From: an uncultured Lachnospiraceae bacterium
GTDB taxonomy: Bacteria; Bacillota; Clostridia; Lachnospirales; Lachnospiraceae
Reading direction: 5' to 3'
Length of the DNA: 64,000 bases
NCBI GenBank assembly: GCA_910585075.1
Contig: CAJUED010000001.1
Span: 62,001 to 126,000 of the forward strand
Below are positions 1 to 9,146 of the stretch, piece by piece. The position numbers were made by a program, and so were the translations under genes. Under the pieces are notes generated by a model, which was not told the DNA's origin, did no database searches, and saw only the letters and a program-made list of their open reading frames with translations. Positions within the stretch are counted from its first letter, which is position 1. Every line of letters starts with the position of its first letter.

Positions 1-536
1 GACGATAAGTGTCAGAAAGACTGTCCAAAAAGGAAATTTCACCAGCAAAGCTTTATAATACCCCAGCAATCCCTTCTTCTGAATATGTTCGTCCTCATAG
101 AACACCTTCAAATCTGTAAGCCATGTATAGAACCACGCAATAAGTATCATAAATCCGATTCCATACCCGGCAAAGGCAATTACTCCTTTTGCTATCTGTA
201 CTTTATCCTTTAATATCAGCCCTAGAGAATTTATTTGTGAGAAAGAATACCCCACTACCATAAACCCGGCAAATAAAATAGCCGGAATTGCAACACAAAC
301 TTTGTCCCGCAGCTTCCACGATGCTTTACTAATACGTTGAAACGCATACGCATAGACGGCACACAATCCTATAAAAAGGAAAATCTGTTCTACGGAGAAC
401 CCCCCCCGGATTTAAGAAGCCGAATTATAGAACTTTCATCTGTGTCAGGTATACGCAGATCAATCGCAATCCCAAACACTGTCAAATAACCCAGCAATAG
501 AATCCAATAATTTTTCTTTCCGTATCTTTGCAACAT
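1..536 (-). CDS. Multi-pass membrane protein, frameshifted at a G8 tract and cut by the window edge
   Basis: The ATG at 536 has AGGAGG (545-550) eight bases upstream, so it is preferred over an ATG 28 codons earlier. The first frame begins MLQRYGKKNYWILLLGY and stops just after a run of eight G (complement of 400-407). From that tract to base 1 another frame is fully open and encodes three to four hydrophobic segments (for example LFIGLCAVYAY, AIPAILFAGFMVVGY, GFMILIAWFYTW). One extra G, or two fewer, would join the frames. The protein resembles large clostridial polytopic membrane proteins of the DUF6020 or glycosyltransferase type, but that is only a general resemblance. It lies downstream of the acyl-modification genes on the same strand. 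It may be a pseudogene, a phase-off allele or a sequencing slip. Confidence 0.6.
400..407 (-). repeat. G8 homopolymer tract (coding strand), out of frame
   Basis: Eight consecutive C on the plus strand are eight G in the coding strand of the membrane protein gene. The frame upstream stops within a few codons after the tract, and the long open frame downstream is displaced by one base. Tracts of this length are prone to slipped-strand mispairing. Confidence 0.85.
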
Positions 537-674
537 ACATATTTCCTCCTCATTTTTATGTGAAAATGAAACTTTTTGATTAAAAATATCAGCTATTACA
601 CATGTTTCATCAAAAGACATCGTACTTAATCCACAGTTAAATATTCAAAATCATTATGTGGAAAGCACTTACCT

Positions 675-2216
675 CTATTTTCTATAAAAACAAATCTTCC
701 CGTCCTCCCCATTGCCAAGCGAGACAACATCAACAACCCGTCTGTAATTATTATCAAAAACAACAACATTGATATCCGACTGTTCAGACAATACTTCTTC
801 CTCATTTACCAATATGGAAACCTCTCCTTCTTCAACCGAAATATGATAAGGTATATCTTCCCAGATGCCGATAACACCATCTCTACTCAAATCCTGGTTT
901 ACTTCATTCGAATGTACAACATTACCACCATTGACCACTCTTATCTGGCGGCAGCTTTCCTTATTTAATCCCCAGGATTCCATAATCCTTTGCTCAGCAA
1001 TATTCTGCGGCCAGTTGATACTGTCCCCTGCCGCAATCAGCAACGTATACCTGTCATCCTCCGCCAAGGTATACCACTCTGAAAAATTTTGTGTTTCTCT
1101 CATCTGTTCGGCCATCGTCACTCCTTTTTCCACATCCAGTCTTAAATTTGTCACTGTCTCCGAACATAGATTCTCATCTTCCAAAGATTTCAGATATTCT
1201 TCATCCCATGACACATAATGATCATCTCCGCGATGATCCGGCAGATCATAATTATCCATAATATACTTCTCAAGAAATTCCGTATATTTTTTCGCGCCAA
1301 ACAGATTTACATGATTCCTGTTATAAAAATCTGTTGAAAAATCTATTCCTATTTCATCATAGCATTCATTGGCATTTAGAAAATCAAACCCATATTCTTT
1401 TACCGTGTCACGAATTAAGTTATATTTCTGTTGTTCTTCTTCCGTTATATAATAAGGACACACCACAAACAGTACATTGAGCTGCTTGTCTTTGCAATAA
1501 TCTAATAAATCAATCAGAACTTTTTTACCATTTCTCAATAAATCCGCTCTGATATCCGTTTCAAATCCCTGAGGTTCCTCCACATATCCATACGCTTCCC
1601 TCCATTCCCAGCCTTTCGCTGGGAAAACTTTATCATTGTCCATCAATTCCCATGCCAGGCTTGAATGCAGATTTTCCGTATTCGTATGATATTTAATAAT
1701 ACTTAAATAGTATGATAATCTATCCGGATCTTCTTTAAATTCTCTGGTAGCAAAATATTCCTTAAGCATTCCATATCTTGCAGAAGACGTCAGCTCCAGG
1801 TTGTCCGTACTATTTCGAGTCCCCCATTCTGCCCCGCCGTCACCATAATAATACTGAAATGTCCTCACATCTACCACATATAATTGGGGTTCCTGCGTTC
1901 TCCGTACTTCCTTCATATATGCTTTGATAGCTTCCGCTTCTATGCCCGCCGTAGCATATAAATACGATGTGATACCGCAGTCATTCCATGCCTTTAGCGG
2001 TTCCCAATAGCAATACGCCGCACTTCCCCCTATATAAACCATATCGACATTCTCATGCTTAATACCGGCAATCCGCCATGTGTCGGTAGTCACATTTCTA
2101 AACAAATAAGTGACATTACAAAAAACTTTCAATATAAGCGCCATAAACACGATAAATCCAATAACGGATTTCACTTTATCCTTCGGTATCGATTTTATTT
2201 TTTCATTTAATCCCAT
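675..2216 (-). CDS. SGNH-hydrolase-like membrane-anchored acyl-transfer protein (DltD/AlgJ-type partner of MBOAT)
   Basis: The start at 2216 (MGLNEKIKSIPKDK) lies two bases after the MBOAT stop and has an AGGG box before it; a longer in-frame extension only overlaps that gene. The protein is 513 residues. It has one N-terminal membrane segment (about residues 17-37) and then an extracytoplasmic domain. An SGNH-type block, IGGSAAYCYW, places the nucleophile at about Ser65. A C-terminal D...NRNHVNLFGAKKY block supplies the Asp/His pair near residues 315-320. Such proteins pair with MBOAT membrane acyltransferases in the final step of O-acylation of surface polymers (DltD, AlgJ/X, PatB). Its position directly behind MBOAT and ACP genes supports that role. 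The acyl group is not known from sequence. Confidence 0.75.
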   Translation of the reverse strand: MGLNEKIKSIPKDKVKSVIGFIVFMALILKVFCNVTYLFRNVTTDTWRIAGIKHENVDMVYIGGSAAYCYWEPLKAWNDCGITSYLYATAGIEAEAIKAYMKEVRRTQEPQLYVVDVRTFQYYYGDGGAEWGTRNSTDNLELTSSARYGMLKEYFATREFKEDPDRLSYYLSIIKYHTNTENLHSSLAWELMDNDKVFPAKGWEWREAYGYVEEPQGFETDIRADLLRNGKKVLIDLLDYCKDKQLNVLFVVCPYYITEEEQQKYNLIRDTVKEYGFDFLNANECYDEIGIDFSTDFYNRNHVNLFGAKKYTEFLEKYIMDNYDLPDHRGDDHYVSWDEEYLKSLEDENLCSETVTNLRLDVEKGVTMAEQMRETQNFSEWYTLAEDDRYTLLIAAGDSINWPQNIAEQRIMESWGLNKESCRQIRVVNGGNVVHSNEVNQDLSRDGVIGIWEDIPYHISVEEGEVSILVNEEEVLSEQSDINVVVFDNNYRRVVDVVSLGNGEDGKICFYRK

Positions 2217-2218
2217 AT

Positions 2219-3778
2219 CTAAAATCCCTGATAAATAAATTCTGCCGCATTGTACCCAGGCCCATATTTTCCCCAGATAAGCACCATCACAAAAAGGCTG
2301 ATCCAAATCAGCCACCTGAACATAAAGCTTTGCTTTTGAATCCATATTCTGGCATATCCATATTTTTCTCTCAATACCGCCACGATAATTAACAACAGTA
2401 CGGTGATAAAAAACAAATTGATATCCCCGTATGTAATACCCAGATTCAGGAAGCTTTCATCAAAAAATATCCATGGATTCGCGTAGTCCTTAACCGTCAG
2501 AACCTTCCATGCATCCTGCAAAAGAGCCAGTCCTCCCGATATTCCTAGGCTAAAAAAAGAGGCCCCAATCGCATAAATCAGGTAAGTTCTTGCCGACTGA
2601 AACAAATGCCATCCAAAGCTTTCCGTTTTCATATCAAAAAATGTTGTGAATTTAGCAAATACAGGGGCAAGTAAATCCCCTGCCATTAAAACAATCCAAT
2701 ACCAGAGGCTTACCCCTACTATATAGCGGAACCTGCCATGCCATACGCCCATAACCATCCAGAGGAAAAACATCCCGACCACATTCACCAGGAACTTTCC
2801 CAACTTTTTGCCGAACTTCTTCCTGCTGAATTTGCCAAATTTAATCATGGGCTTTGACTTAAGCAACGGATATAATACATAATCCTTTGCCCATGTGCCC
2901 AGGGTTATATGCCATCTCTGCCAGAACTCCTGAGAAGTTCTTGAAAAGAACGGATTCCTAAAGTTTTCCGCAAGGTGAATATCAAATAGTTCCGAAACTC
3001 CCAGCACAATATCCATGCACCCGGAAAAATCCGCATACATCTGTACTGGATACAATAAAATAACCAACCAAGAGTAAAAGCCTGTATATACATCAGGCTT
3101 TTCACAGATCGCCGCAACAAATGCCCCTACCCGTTCAGCAAGCACTATTTTTTTCATAAACCCCCAGAGGATCCTCTGGGCTCCAAAAGCGAGATTCTGA
3201 TACTGGAATTTATGCCTTTCAAACAGTGTTTCCAATCGAGCATATCTGCTGATTGGCCCTGTTGTCATCTGTGGGAAATATGCCGTAAACAGGAATAGCT
3301 TAAGCGGGTTTCTCTGGGGCTCAATGGTTTCCCAATAGCAGTCAACCACATATCCGATAATCTGAAGGGTATAATATCCCATACCAAGCGCCGCCACCAA
3401 CTGCATACTTGAAAATGCATCCATTTTAGCCGGGCAAGCATGGGAAATCACTCCCTCCACAGCCCAGCTCCAAAGACCTCTCCCCTTCAATATAAACCAT
3501 ATCAGTACATTGACTGCAATCGCCGCTATGGCAATTGCAAGAGGAAACGCCTGCTTCACATTCTCTTTTTTCCTGGCTTTTCTCATGATAAGCGTTGAGA
3601 AATAAGCTGTCAGTGTGGATGCCACTAGATATATGATTGTATATGGCGTAGCGGCATAATAATAAAAAACCAGACTGAGGATTAAAAGCTCAATCCACTG
3701 TAAGCTCTTTGGCAGTACATAATACAAAACCGCACCAATTGTAACTAACGCTAAAAAGCTGAAAGATGTAATTGTCAT
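2219..3778 (-). CDS. MBOAT family membrane O-acyltransferase (DltB/AlgI-like)
   Basis: The protein is 519 residues with many hydrophobic helices. It shows the AlgI/DltB pattern: PQMTTGPISRY in the first half, QMYADFSGCMDI, FWQRWHITLGTW, and the catalytic-type histidine in GVWHG at about residue 347. MBOAT proteins move an acyl group from a cytoplasmic donor (CoA or acyl carrier protein) across the membrane to a surface polymer. It starts one base after the stop of the ACP gene and is followed by the SGNH partner. This ACP-MBOAT-SGNH order mimics dlt loci, but no DltA adenylation enzyme is present. The acyl group is therefore probably loaded another way, perhaps by the FkbH-like protein upstream. 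Confidence 0.88.
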   Translation of the reverse strand: MTITSFSFLALVTIGAVLYYVLPKSLQWIELLILSLVFYYYAATPYTIIYLVASTLTAYFSTLIMRKARKKENVKQAFPLAIAIAAIAVNVLIWFILKGRGLWSWAVEGVISHACPAKMDAFSSMQLVAALGMGYYTLQIIGYVVDCYWETIEPQRNPLKLFLFTAYFPQMTTGPISRYARLETLFERHKFQYQNLAFGAQRILWGFMKKIVLAERVGAFVAAICEKPDVYTGFYSWLVILLYPVQMYADFSGCMDIVLGVSELFDIHLAENFRNPFFSRTSQEFWQRWHITLGTWAKDYVLYPLLKSKPMIKFGKFSRKKFGKKLGKFLVNVVGMFFLWMVMGVWHGRFRYIVGVSLWYWIVLMAGDLLAPVFAKFTTFFDMKTESFGWHLFQSARTYLIYAIGASFFSLGISGGLALLQDAWKVLTVKDYANPWIFFDESFLNLGITYGDINLFFITVLLLIIVAVLREKYGYARIWIQKQSFMFRWLIWISLFVMVLIWGKYGPGYNAAEFIYQGF

Positions 3779-4021
3779 TTATCTGCCAAGCTCCAAAATA
3801 ATATCAACCATCTCACCAACGTTTTTCATAGTTACAACTTTTCCCATGGGAATTTTAAAGCCAAATTCTTCTTCCACGCCCACTATGAGATTAATATGTT
3901 CAAAGGAATCCCACCCGTCAACATCATCCGCCACCGTCTCGTCGTGAAGCTCGATGGAATCATCATCAAGAATCTCTCTGAATACATTGTTCAATCTTTC
4001 ATATACTGCTTCTCTTGTCAT
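3779..4021 (-). CDS. Acyl carrier protein (DltC-like)
   Basis: This 80-residue acidic protein has the phosphopantetheine attachment motif GWDSFEHINL, with the modified serine at residue 39. Its length and helix pattern match ACP/PCP proteins. It immediately precedes the MBOAT gene and has a good TCCTCC-type ribosome site (complement) at about 4027-4033. It most likely carries the acyl group that the MBOAT protein transfers. Given the FkbH-like protein in the same gene group, the cargo may be glyceryl or a product derived from it (inference). Confidence 0.88.
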   Translation of the reverse strand: MTREAVYERLNNVFREILDDDSIELHDETVADDVDGWDSFEHINLIVGVEEEFGFKIPMGKVVTMKNVGEMVDIILELGR

Positions 4022-4100
4022 TTTTTGTCCTCCTATCCTCCTGATAAAAATGGATACTTCCTCTCAGAATATTTTCCTTATTCAAAAGTTTTAATTGGCC

Positions 4101-4165
4101 CCCCGCAACAAGCTACAGGATATCCTCCCCAGGCTTCTATTTTCCGAACTCAACAAGTTGCGGGG
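4101..4165. repeat. Inverted repeat with 9-bp arms in the ACP-MaoC gap
   Basis: CCCCGCAAC (4101-4109) and GTTGCGGGG (4157-4165) are perfect inverted arms separated by 47 bases. The loop contains a further AGGATATCCT palindrome. The GC-rich, symmetric structure lies in a 185-bp non-coding gap inside an otherwise tightly packed gene group. It resembles a dispersed intergenic palindromic element, or a processing or attenuation hairpin. It has no U-tract, so a standard terminator is unlikely. Confidence 0.45.
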
Positions 4166-4206
4166 AATCATGCCCGTGAAGAATTGAAATCCTGAAAATA
4201 GTATGT

Positions 4207-4635
4207 TTACCGCATAACCAAAACTTTCATTTTTGCCTTGGATACAACTTTATTATTTCCATTTTTAATTTTTACTTTCAACCTGATTAACTTTAAAGCC
4301 TCATCCTTATTTGTCACTTCCCCCTCAACCGTCAGCTCGTCCCCGGCAAAAACCGGTTTCAGAAAGGATAACTCGTCAAAGCTGTGAATTAGACTGTATT
4401 TCCCCGGCAGATACATTCCGGCCATTGTGGAATACAGTGATGCGGTCAGCATCCCAAAGGATACATGCCGCTCAAACCTGCCGTTACTTATCTGTCCGGC
4501 AAATTCATCATCCTTGTGCAATGGATTCTCGTCACCGGAAATCACTCTGAAGGAATCCTCCATTTCCCGGGTAATCACCTTCGAAAAGGACGCCTTCATG
4601 CCAACCTCTATATCCGCCAACGTGTATTCATTCAT
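4207..4635 (-). CDS. MaoC-like hotdog-fold dehydratase/hydratase
   Basis: The protein is 142 residues. It begins with the typical MaoC lead-in (YTLADIEVGMKASFSK) and carries the hydratase signature SGDENPLHKDDEFA near residues 33-46, with the D...NPLH catalytic pair. FGMLTASLYSTM follows. MaoC enzymes add or remove water across acyl-CoA or acyl-ACP double bonds. Its start overlaps the stop of the transketolase C-subunit gene by four bases (ATGA), so the two are translationally coupled. Next to an ACP it may act on an ACP-bound acyl group, but substrate is not visible in the sequence. Confidence 0.8.
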   Translation of the reverse strand: MNEYTLADIEVGMKASFSKVITREMEDSFRVISGDENPLHKDDEFAGQISNGRFERHVSFGMLTASLYSTMAGMYLPGKYSLIHSFDELSFLKPVFAGDELTVEGEVTNKDEALKLIRLKVKIKNGNNKVVSKAKMKVLVMR

Positions 4636-5555
4636 AATAACGCCTCTTTTATCTTTCTATATATAGAATCCGCATCTAAACCGTTACATTTCCTAACAGC
4701 TACATGGGTGCCATACCCTGATGCAAAGGTATCCTCAATGCCAATCGGGCACACCTTTATATTGAGGCCGTTAAATGCAACCATCTCTGCCACAATGCTT
4801 CCCAAACCGCCATGGATATTATGTTCCTCCACCGTAAAGATTTTCTTCATCTTCAATGTCTCAGCAGTCTCAAGGACATCGGAAGCTATAAACGGTTTCA
4901 TCCTAACAACATTCACCAGTTTAACACAAATTCCGTCTTCCTTCAAGCGTTCCGCCGCTTTGTATGCCTCGTCAATAATACTTCCTGTGACATAGATCGC
5001 AATGTCATCTCCCTCACTCAACACGTCGTTCTTATTGATATCAAAAGCATAATCATCCTTAAAGTACTCTGTCTCATGATTCATTCCAATCTTAATATAA
5101 ACCGGTCCCACATGGTTGTACGCCGCCTCCACACATGCTGAAACCTGCTTCGGGGTTGCCGGGGAGAGAATCATCAAATTTGGGATTGCCCGCAATACTG
5201 ACAAATCCTCCGTGGTGTGATGAGTAGGGCCTAAAGAGCTCCAGGAAAGTCCGCTTCCCATACCGACAATCTTCACATTTAAATTCTGAAAGCAGACATC
5301 ATTGCGGATAAATTCCATTGACCTGTATGCCAAAAATGCACCCGCCGTAAACACAAAGGGGATTTTCCCCGCTGTAGCCATTCCGGCCGCGGCGGCAACC
5401 ATATTTTCTTCTCCGATGCCAAAATTAAAAATCTGGTCCGGGAAATTTCTCCTGAACATTTCATCATAGCCGGTGCCGCTGTCTGCCAGAAGGTGAAGCA
5501 CATCATGATCCTTTTCGGCCAACTCCATTAATTTTGCAATATAAGCGCTATTCAT
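4632..5555 (-). CDS. Transketolase, C-terminal subunit (pyrimidine-binding and C domains)
   Basis: The 307-residue protein corresponds to the second half of a transketolase. It has the pyrimidine-domain glutamate in FGIGEENMVAAAAGMA (about residues 45-60), the GSGLSWSSLGPTHHT segment and a C-terminal domain with SVAEEHN-like TVEEHNIHGGLGS. It is encoded separately from the TPP-binding half just upstream, as is common for catabolic or secondary-metabolic transketolases in Gram-positive bacteria. Together they would transfer a two-carbon unit between sugars or keto acids. Placement in a polymer-modification locus suggests it makes a dedicated precursor and is not the housekeeping enzyme. Confidence 0.87.
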   Translation of the reverse strand: MNSAYIAKLMELAEKDHDVLHLLADSGTGYDEMFRRNFPDQIFNFGIGEENMVAAAAGMATAGKIPFVFTAGAFLAYRSMEFIRNDVCFQNLNVKIVGMGSGLSWSSLGPTHHTTEDLSVLRAIPNLMILSPATPKQVSACVEAAYNHVGPVYIKIGMNHETEYFKDDYAFDINKNDVLSEGDDIAIYVTGSIIDEAYKAAERLKEDGICVKLVNVVRMKPFIASDVLETAETLKMKKIFTVEEHNIHGGLGSIVAEMVAFNGLNIKVCPIGIEDTFASGYGTHVAVRKCNGLDADSIYRKIKEALL

Positions 5556-5558
5556 AAC

Positions 5559-6392
5559 CTACTCCAATTCCGAATCGGCAATGCCCAATTCTGCTTTAAA
5601 TACCTTTAGCTCTTTACGTCCCGGAAGCTTGAAATGCCAGTTTGGATTATTTTCCATAATGGAAACACCCTTTCCCTTAATCGTATGGGCGATAATTAGC
5701 CTCGGTTTCCCTGCCGGCGCCGGCCCTGATAAAGCATTTTTAAATGCCTCCATGTCATGGCCATCCGTATCCTTTACGTCCCACCCGAAGGCTTCCCACT
5801 TATCCAACCATCTGGCAGGTCCAATGGTCTTCTCCACAAAATCCATCTTCTGAATCTCATTACAGTCCAGAATTGCAATCAGGTTGTCTACGCCAAATGC
5901 AGGCGCCGTCATGACTGCCTCCCAGACAGTTCCTTCCTGGCATTCGCCATCCCCCAGCATGACATAAACCTTCGCAGGGCTGTTATCAAGCTTTAAGGCC
6001 ATAGCAACGCCAAGCCCCATAGAAAGCCCATGCCCCAGCGAACCTGTTGTGGCCTCAACCCAGGCGCTGTCCCTCATGCACGGCTCTCCCCCTATAAGGG
6101 ATTCTTCCTGGAGATAGGAGTCGAACACAGCCTCGTCAATCAATCCCGCTTTCATCATCACTCCGTATAAAGCCAGACCGGCATGTCCTTTGCTTAAAAT
6201 AAACCGGTCTCTGTCATTCCATTTGGGATTCCGAGGATCATATTTCAAAATTCCCTTCAGATATAATGCATAAATCATTTCCAGGCTTGAATAGCATGAA
6301 GCCAAATGAGCCATCCCGCCTTTATAGCCTGTAATAAAAATCTTTTTCCGCAGTTCCAATAACTCTTTTTCTTCATTTGTCGTATTAGCCAT
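5559..6392 (-). CDS. Transketolase, N-terminal (TPP-binding) subunit
   Basis: This 277-residue protein has the DRFILSKGHAGLALY segment, the TTGSLGHGLSMGLG loop and the TPP/Mg-binding motif starting GDGECQEGTVWEA near residue 146 and running to DCN. It is the first half of a two-subunit transketolase and lies three bases from the C-subunit gene. Its start overlaps the aldo/keto reductase stop by eight bases. The pair is complete, with no visible damage. Confidence 0.88.
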   Translation of the reverse strand: MANTTNEEKELLELRKKIFITGYKGGMAHLASCYSSLEMIYALYLKGILKYDPRNPKWNDRDRFILSKGHAGLALYGVMMKAGLIDEAVFDSYLQEESLIGGEPCMRDSAWVEATTGSLGHGLSMGLGVAMALKLDNSPAKVYVMLGDGECQEGTVWEAVMTAPAFGVDNLIAILDCNEIQKMDFVEKTIGPARWLDKWEAFGWDVKDTDGHDMEAFKNALSGPAPAGKPRLIIAHTIKGKGVSIMENNPNWHFKLPGRKELKVFKAELGIADSELE

Positions 6393-7230
6393 ATTCAGTC
6401 ACCTCGTCAGAATCTATTCCTATGCCACCGCAATATGGAATCTTATCAATTGCCGCCATTTCCCCCTCTGACAATTCAAAATCAAAAATATCCAGATTCG
6501 CCCTGAGCCTTTCAGCCTTTGACGTCCTCGGAATCGCTATCAGATTTTTCTGCACTTCCCAACGAAGGCAAACCTGAGCAACCGATTTATTTTTCTGGGC
6601 GGCCAGCTCCCTCAGTACCTGATTTCCCATAATCTGCCCATTCCCCAGAGGGCTACTTGCCTCAACCTGAATCCCATTCCAGACACAATATTGATAAATT
6701 TCTTCCTGATTCATCCCCGGATGACATTCAACCTGATTCACAAAAGGCATAATACTTGCAGTCTTTTGCAGCTCCTCCAAATGATGTACCTTGAAATTAC
6801 ACACCCCAATGGCCCTGACCAGTCCATCTTTCCAAAGAGCTTCCATACCTCTCCAGGTTTCTCCATTGATTTCCGCCCAGTCCGGATATAATTTCATGGA
6901 GGCCGGCCAGTGAATCAAATACAAATCCAGATAATCTGTTTTTAGTTTTTTTAATGATTTTCTGCAGGCCTCCTGAACAGCCTCATATCCCCGGCTGGTA
7001 TTCCATACCTTATCAGAAAGAATCAGCTCGTCTCTGGATATGCCTGACTCAGCTATGGCCTTGGAAATTCCAATCTCATTACTATACGCGGCTGCAGTGT
7101 CTATCAACCTGTATCCTTCCTCATAGGCTTTGGAAATTATCCGCCCAAGCAACTGCCTGTCTGTCAGCTGCCAGGTTCCCAGGCCTATCTGCGGAAGCTC
7201 CATTCCATTACATAATTTAACTGTATTCAT
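6385..7230 (-). CDS. Aldo/keto reductase
   Basis: The protein is 281 residues, the usual length. The catalytic tetrad of the family is visible: Asp44 and Tyr49 in IDTAAAYSNE, Lys74 in LSDKVWN, and His107 in LIHWP. NAD(P)H-dependent reduction of an aldehyde or ketone is expected. It lies three bases from the FkbH-like gene and overlaps the transketolase N-subunit gene. Reduction of a keto or aldehyde sugar made by that transketolase is plausible but unproven. Confidence 0.85.
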   Translation of the reverse strand: MNTVKLCNGMELPQIGLGTWQLTDRQLLGRIISKAYEEGYRLIDTAAAYSNEIGISKAIAESGISRDELILSDKVWNTSRGYEAVQEACRKSLKKLKTDYLDLYLIHWPASMKLYPDWAEINGETWRGMEALWKDGLVRAIGVCNFKVHHLEELQKTASIMPFVNQVECHPGMNQEEIYQYCVWNGIQVEASSPLGNGQIMGNQVLRELAAQKNKSVAQVCLRWEVQKNLIAIPRTSKAERLRANLDIFDFELSEGEMAAIDKIPYCGGIGIDSDEVTEYG

Positions 7231-7233
7231 CTG

Positions 7234-9033
7234 CTACCCCTGTTCATTGACGGCTATCACATGCTGTTTTTTCTCATAACTGTCATCAATGATAAATTCC
7301 CATGTTGTGTTTCCTTCGGCGTCCTCACTTACTTTTGTAAATCCCTGCAGACCGTAAAAATCCTTTACCATGGCATTTTTCGCCGTAGGATAATAGTAGC
7401 CAATCAGCTTCTTTATGCCGCTGGCTTTTGCCTTCTCCACAAGCTCATCCATCATAGCGAACTCCATATCCCTTTTCAAAACACGGCAGCTCATAAGCCA
7501 CAGCTCCATATGCAGCTCGTCCCTGTTTTCTCCGCCAATCCTGCCGATAACAATGCTCACAACACCGTTATCTCCGAATTTATCCCCCAGCTTTCCATAT
7601 AAAGTAATGCGATCCGGATCCTTCGCCGTCTCCTCAATATCAGTCTGGCTGTATCTCTTGGTGGTCAAATTAAACTGGTTGCTCTTATTGGTAAGCTGTG
7701 CAATGCGGGACATATACATTGGAACAAAACTTTGAATTTCACCCTTCATTTCAAGTGATTTTAAGTAATCCTCATAATTGGTAAATGCCGCCTGACTCTG
7801 GCTTCTCTTTGCATTTTCCTGATACATTTCCGTTCTTTTCAAATCATCCTGGGACATCGCCGTAACTTCAAAAAATCCCGACTTATCAATTGTCTGAATG
7901 TAATGCTCGACACCGTCTATCCGCGGAATTGCCACGCCGGGCATCTGTGCTTCTATAATCGCCCTCTCCGCCGGATTATCGTCAACAAATACAAAACTTT
8001 CCGGAAGAAGGGCCATTTCCTGCGCTGTTTCCGCAAGATTTATGTTCTTGGGATTCCAGTTTGCCTTTATGTTCACAAAATCCTCTTTACGCAGAATGCT
8101 GTCCGGCCGTTCCAGACCGCTTAAGGCATTAGCTTCATCATTCTTTGAATTAACCGTCAACAAAACCCCAAGCTGCTTATGCAGCTTCAGATATTCCTGG
8201 AACTCACTGTATGTCTGGGCCAGAGAAGTCTCCTGACCTATCTCAATATTGTCCGCCCCGTCATCACCGACAACACCACCCCAGAGCGTATTATCCATAT
8301 CCAGATTAAATGCCTTCTTATTCTTTCCATAAATTGACTTAATAATATTCGCCACATTAAAGGAAAGATATGGAATGGCCGGTACTGCAACGGCATACTT
8401 GTACATATGCCAATAATAGGGCTCCGCCCACTTATCCAGGCCATAGGAAGCCGAAATATAATTCACATCACAGATGTAAAAATTGTCATGAGCCTGCGCG
8501 TATTCATAAAATGCACAGTTAAGCATGGTCACGAAATTGACTCTCCCATGGTAGTCACTGGCATCCTTATTGCCCATCAGCCTGAAAAAGGGGTATTCAA
8601 AATTATTCTGGATTATAGGGCAATGGTATGTCGCGGCTAAATGATCCCATAATCCATAGAATTTATTTACTACGGCCAGTCTTTTCTGTTCCACCGTTTC
8701 CTTAGAATCAGAAAGCACGGGGAAATCCACAATATTTCTTACGCAGGTGCAGACATAAATTAAATCTGGTCCGAATGCCTCCAGCTCCGGATTGGGAAAC
8801 ATTCCGTCCTCATAATACTGGTTGTACTCAGACTCATAAAAGGATGGCCTGATGTCATAATTTAGGAGAAACAGTTCCAGGGCAAGTTTAATGTTCTCAG
8901 TTGTTTCTCCGCCTAAAATGGCAATCTTCTTTTCAATGAACTTTTTATCAGGTTCTTCTAACAGCCTTCTTTTCAGGCTCTTTTTCTTTTTGATTAGAGT
9001 TTCCGGTTCGAATGGATATTCCAGTTCCTTCAT
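7234..9033 (-). CDS. FkbH-like HAD-IIIC family protein
   Basis: The protein has 599 residues, typical of long FkbH-type proteins. The HAD motif I variant LDMDNTLWGGVVGDDG is near residues 243-259, followed by the ILLTVNSKND-like LGVLLTVNSKNDEAN motif and FVFVDDNPAERA. A GNAT-like C-terminal region contains LMSCRVLKRDMEFAMMDEL. FkbH proteins of this family take a glyceryl group from 1,3-bisphosphoglycerate and load it onto an ACP in tetronate and methoxymalonate pathways. An ACP is encoded 3.2 kb downstream on the same strand, so ACP glyceryl loading is an attractive inference. It is the first gene of its group. The 113-bp gap upstream has an extended -10-like TGTTATAAA on the minus strand. 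Confidence 0.85.
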   Translation of the reverse strand: MKELEYPFEPETLIKKKKSLKRRLLEEPDKKFIEKKIAILGGETTENIKLALELFLLNYDIRPSFYESEYNQYYEDGMFPNPELEAFGPDLIYVCTCVRNIVDFPVLSDSKETVEQKRLAVVNKFYGLWDHLAATYHCPIIQNNFEYPFFRLMGNKDASDYHGRVNFVTMLNCAFYEYAQAHDNFYICDVNYISASYGLDKWAEPYYWHMYKYAVAVPAIPYLSFNVANIIKSIYGKNKKAFNLDMDNTLWGGVVGDDGADNIEIGQETSLAQTYSEFQEYLKLHKQLGVLLTVNSKNDEANALSGLERPDSILRKEDFVNIKANWNPKNINLAETAQEMALLPESFVFVDDNPAERAIIEAQMPGVAIPRIDGVEHYIQTIDKSGFFEVTAMSQDDLKRTEMYQENAKRSQSQAAFTNYEDYLKSLEMKGEIQSFVPMYMSRIAQLTNKSNQFNLTTKRYSQTDIEETAKDPDRITLYGKLGDKFGDNGVVSIVIGRIGGENRDELHMELWLMSCRVLKRDMEFAMMDELVEKAKASGIKKLIGYYYPTAKNAMVKDFYGLQGFTKVSEDAEGNTTWEFIIDDSYEKKQHVIAVNEQG

Positions 9034-9146
9034 AAAACGAATCCTTTCTGTAGCCTTTATAACATAATTATGATAAGGACACCGATTCAGTTTGCCCTGC
9101 TTGCATTTTTGAGCACTACTATCTCAAACATATATATTCCCATAGT

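Noticed and set aside
865..1218. Plus-strand open frame of 117 codons
   Set aside because: It lies entirely opposite the SGNH gene, has no ribosome site and no recognisable domain.
3896..4195. Plus-strand frame across the ACP gene and the palindromic gap
   Set aside because: Antisense to the ACP gene; the remainder translates the inverted repeat.
4465..4995. Plus-strand frame of 176 codons
   Set aside because: Antisense to the MaoC and transketolase genes, which have clear motifs.
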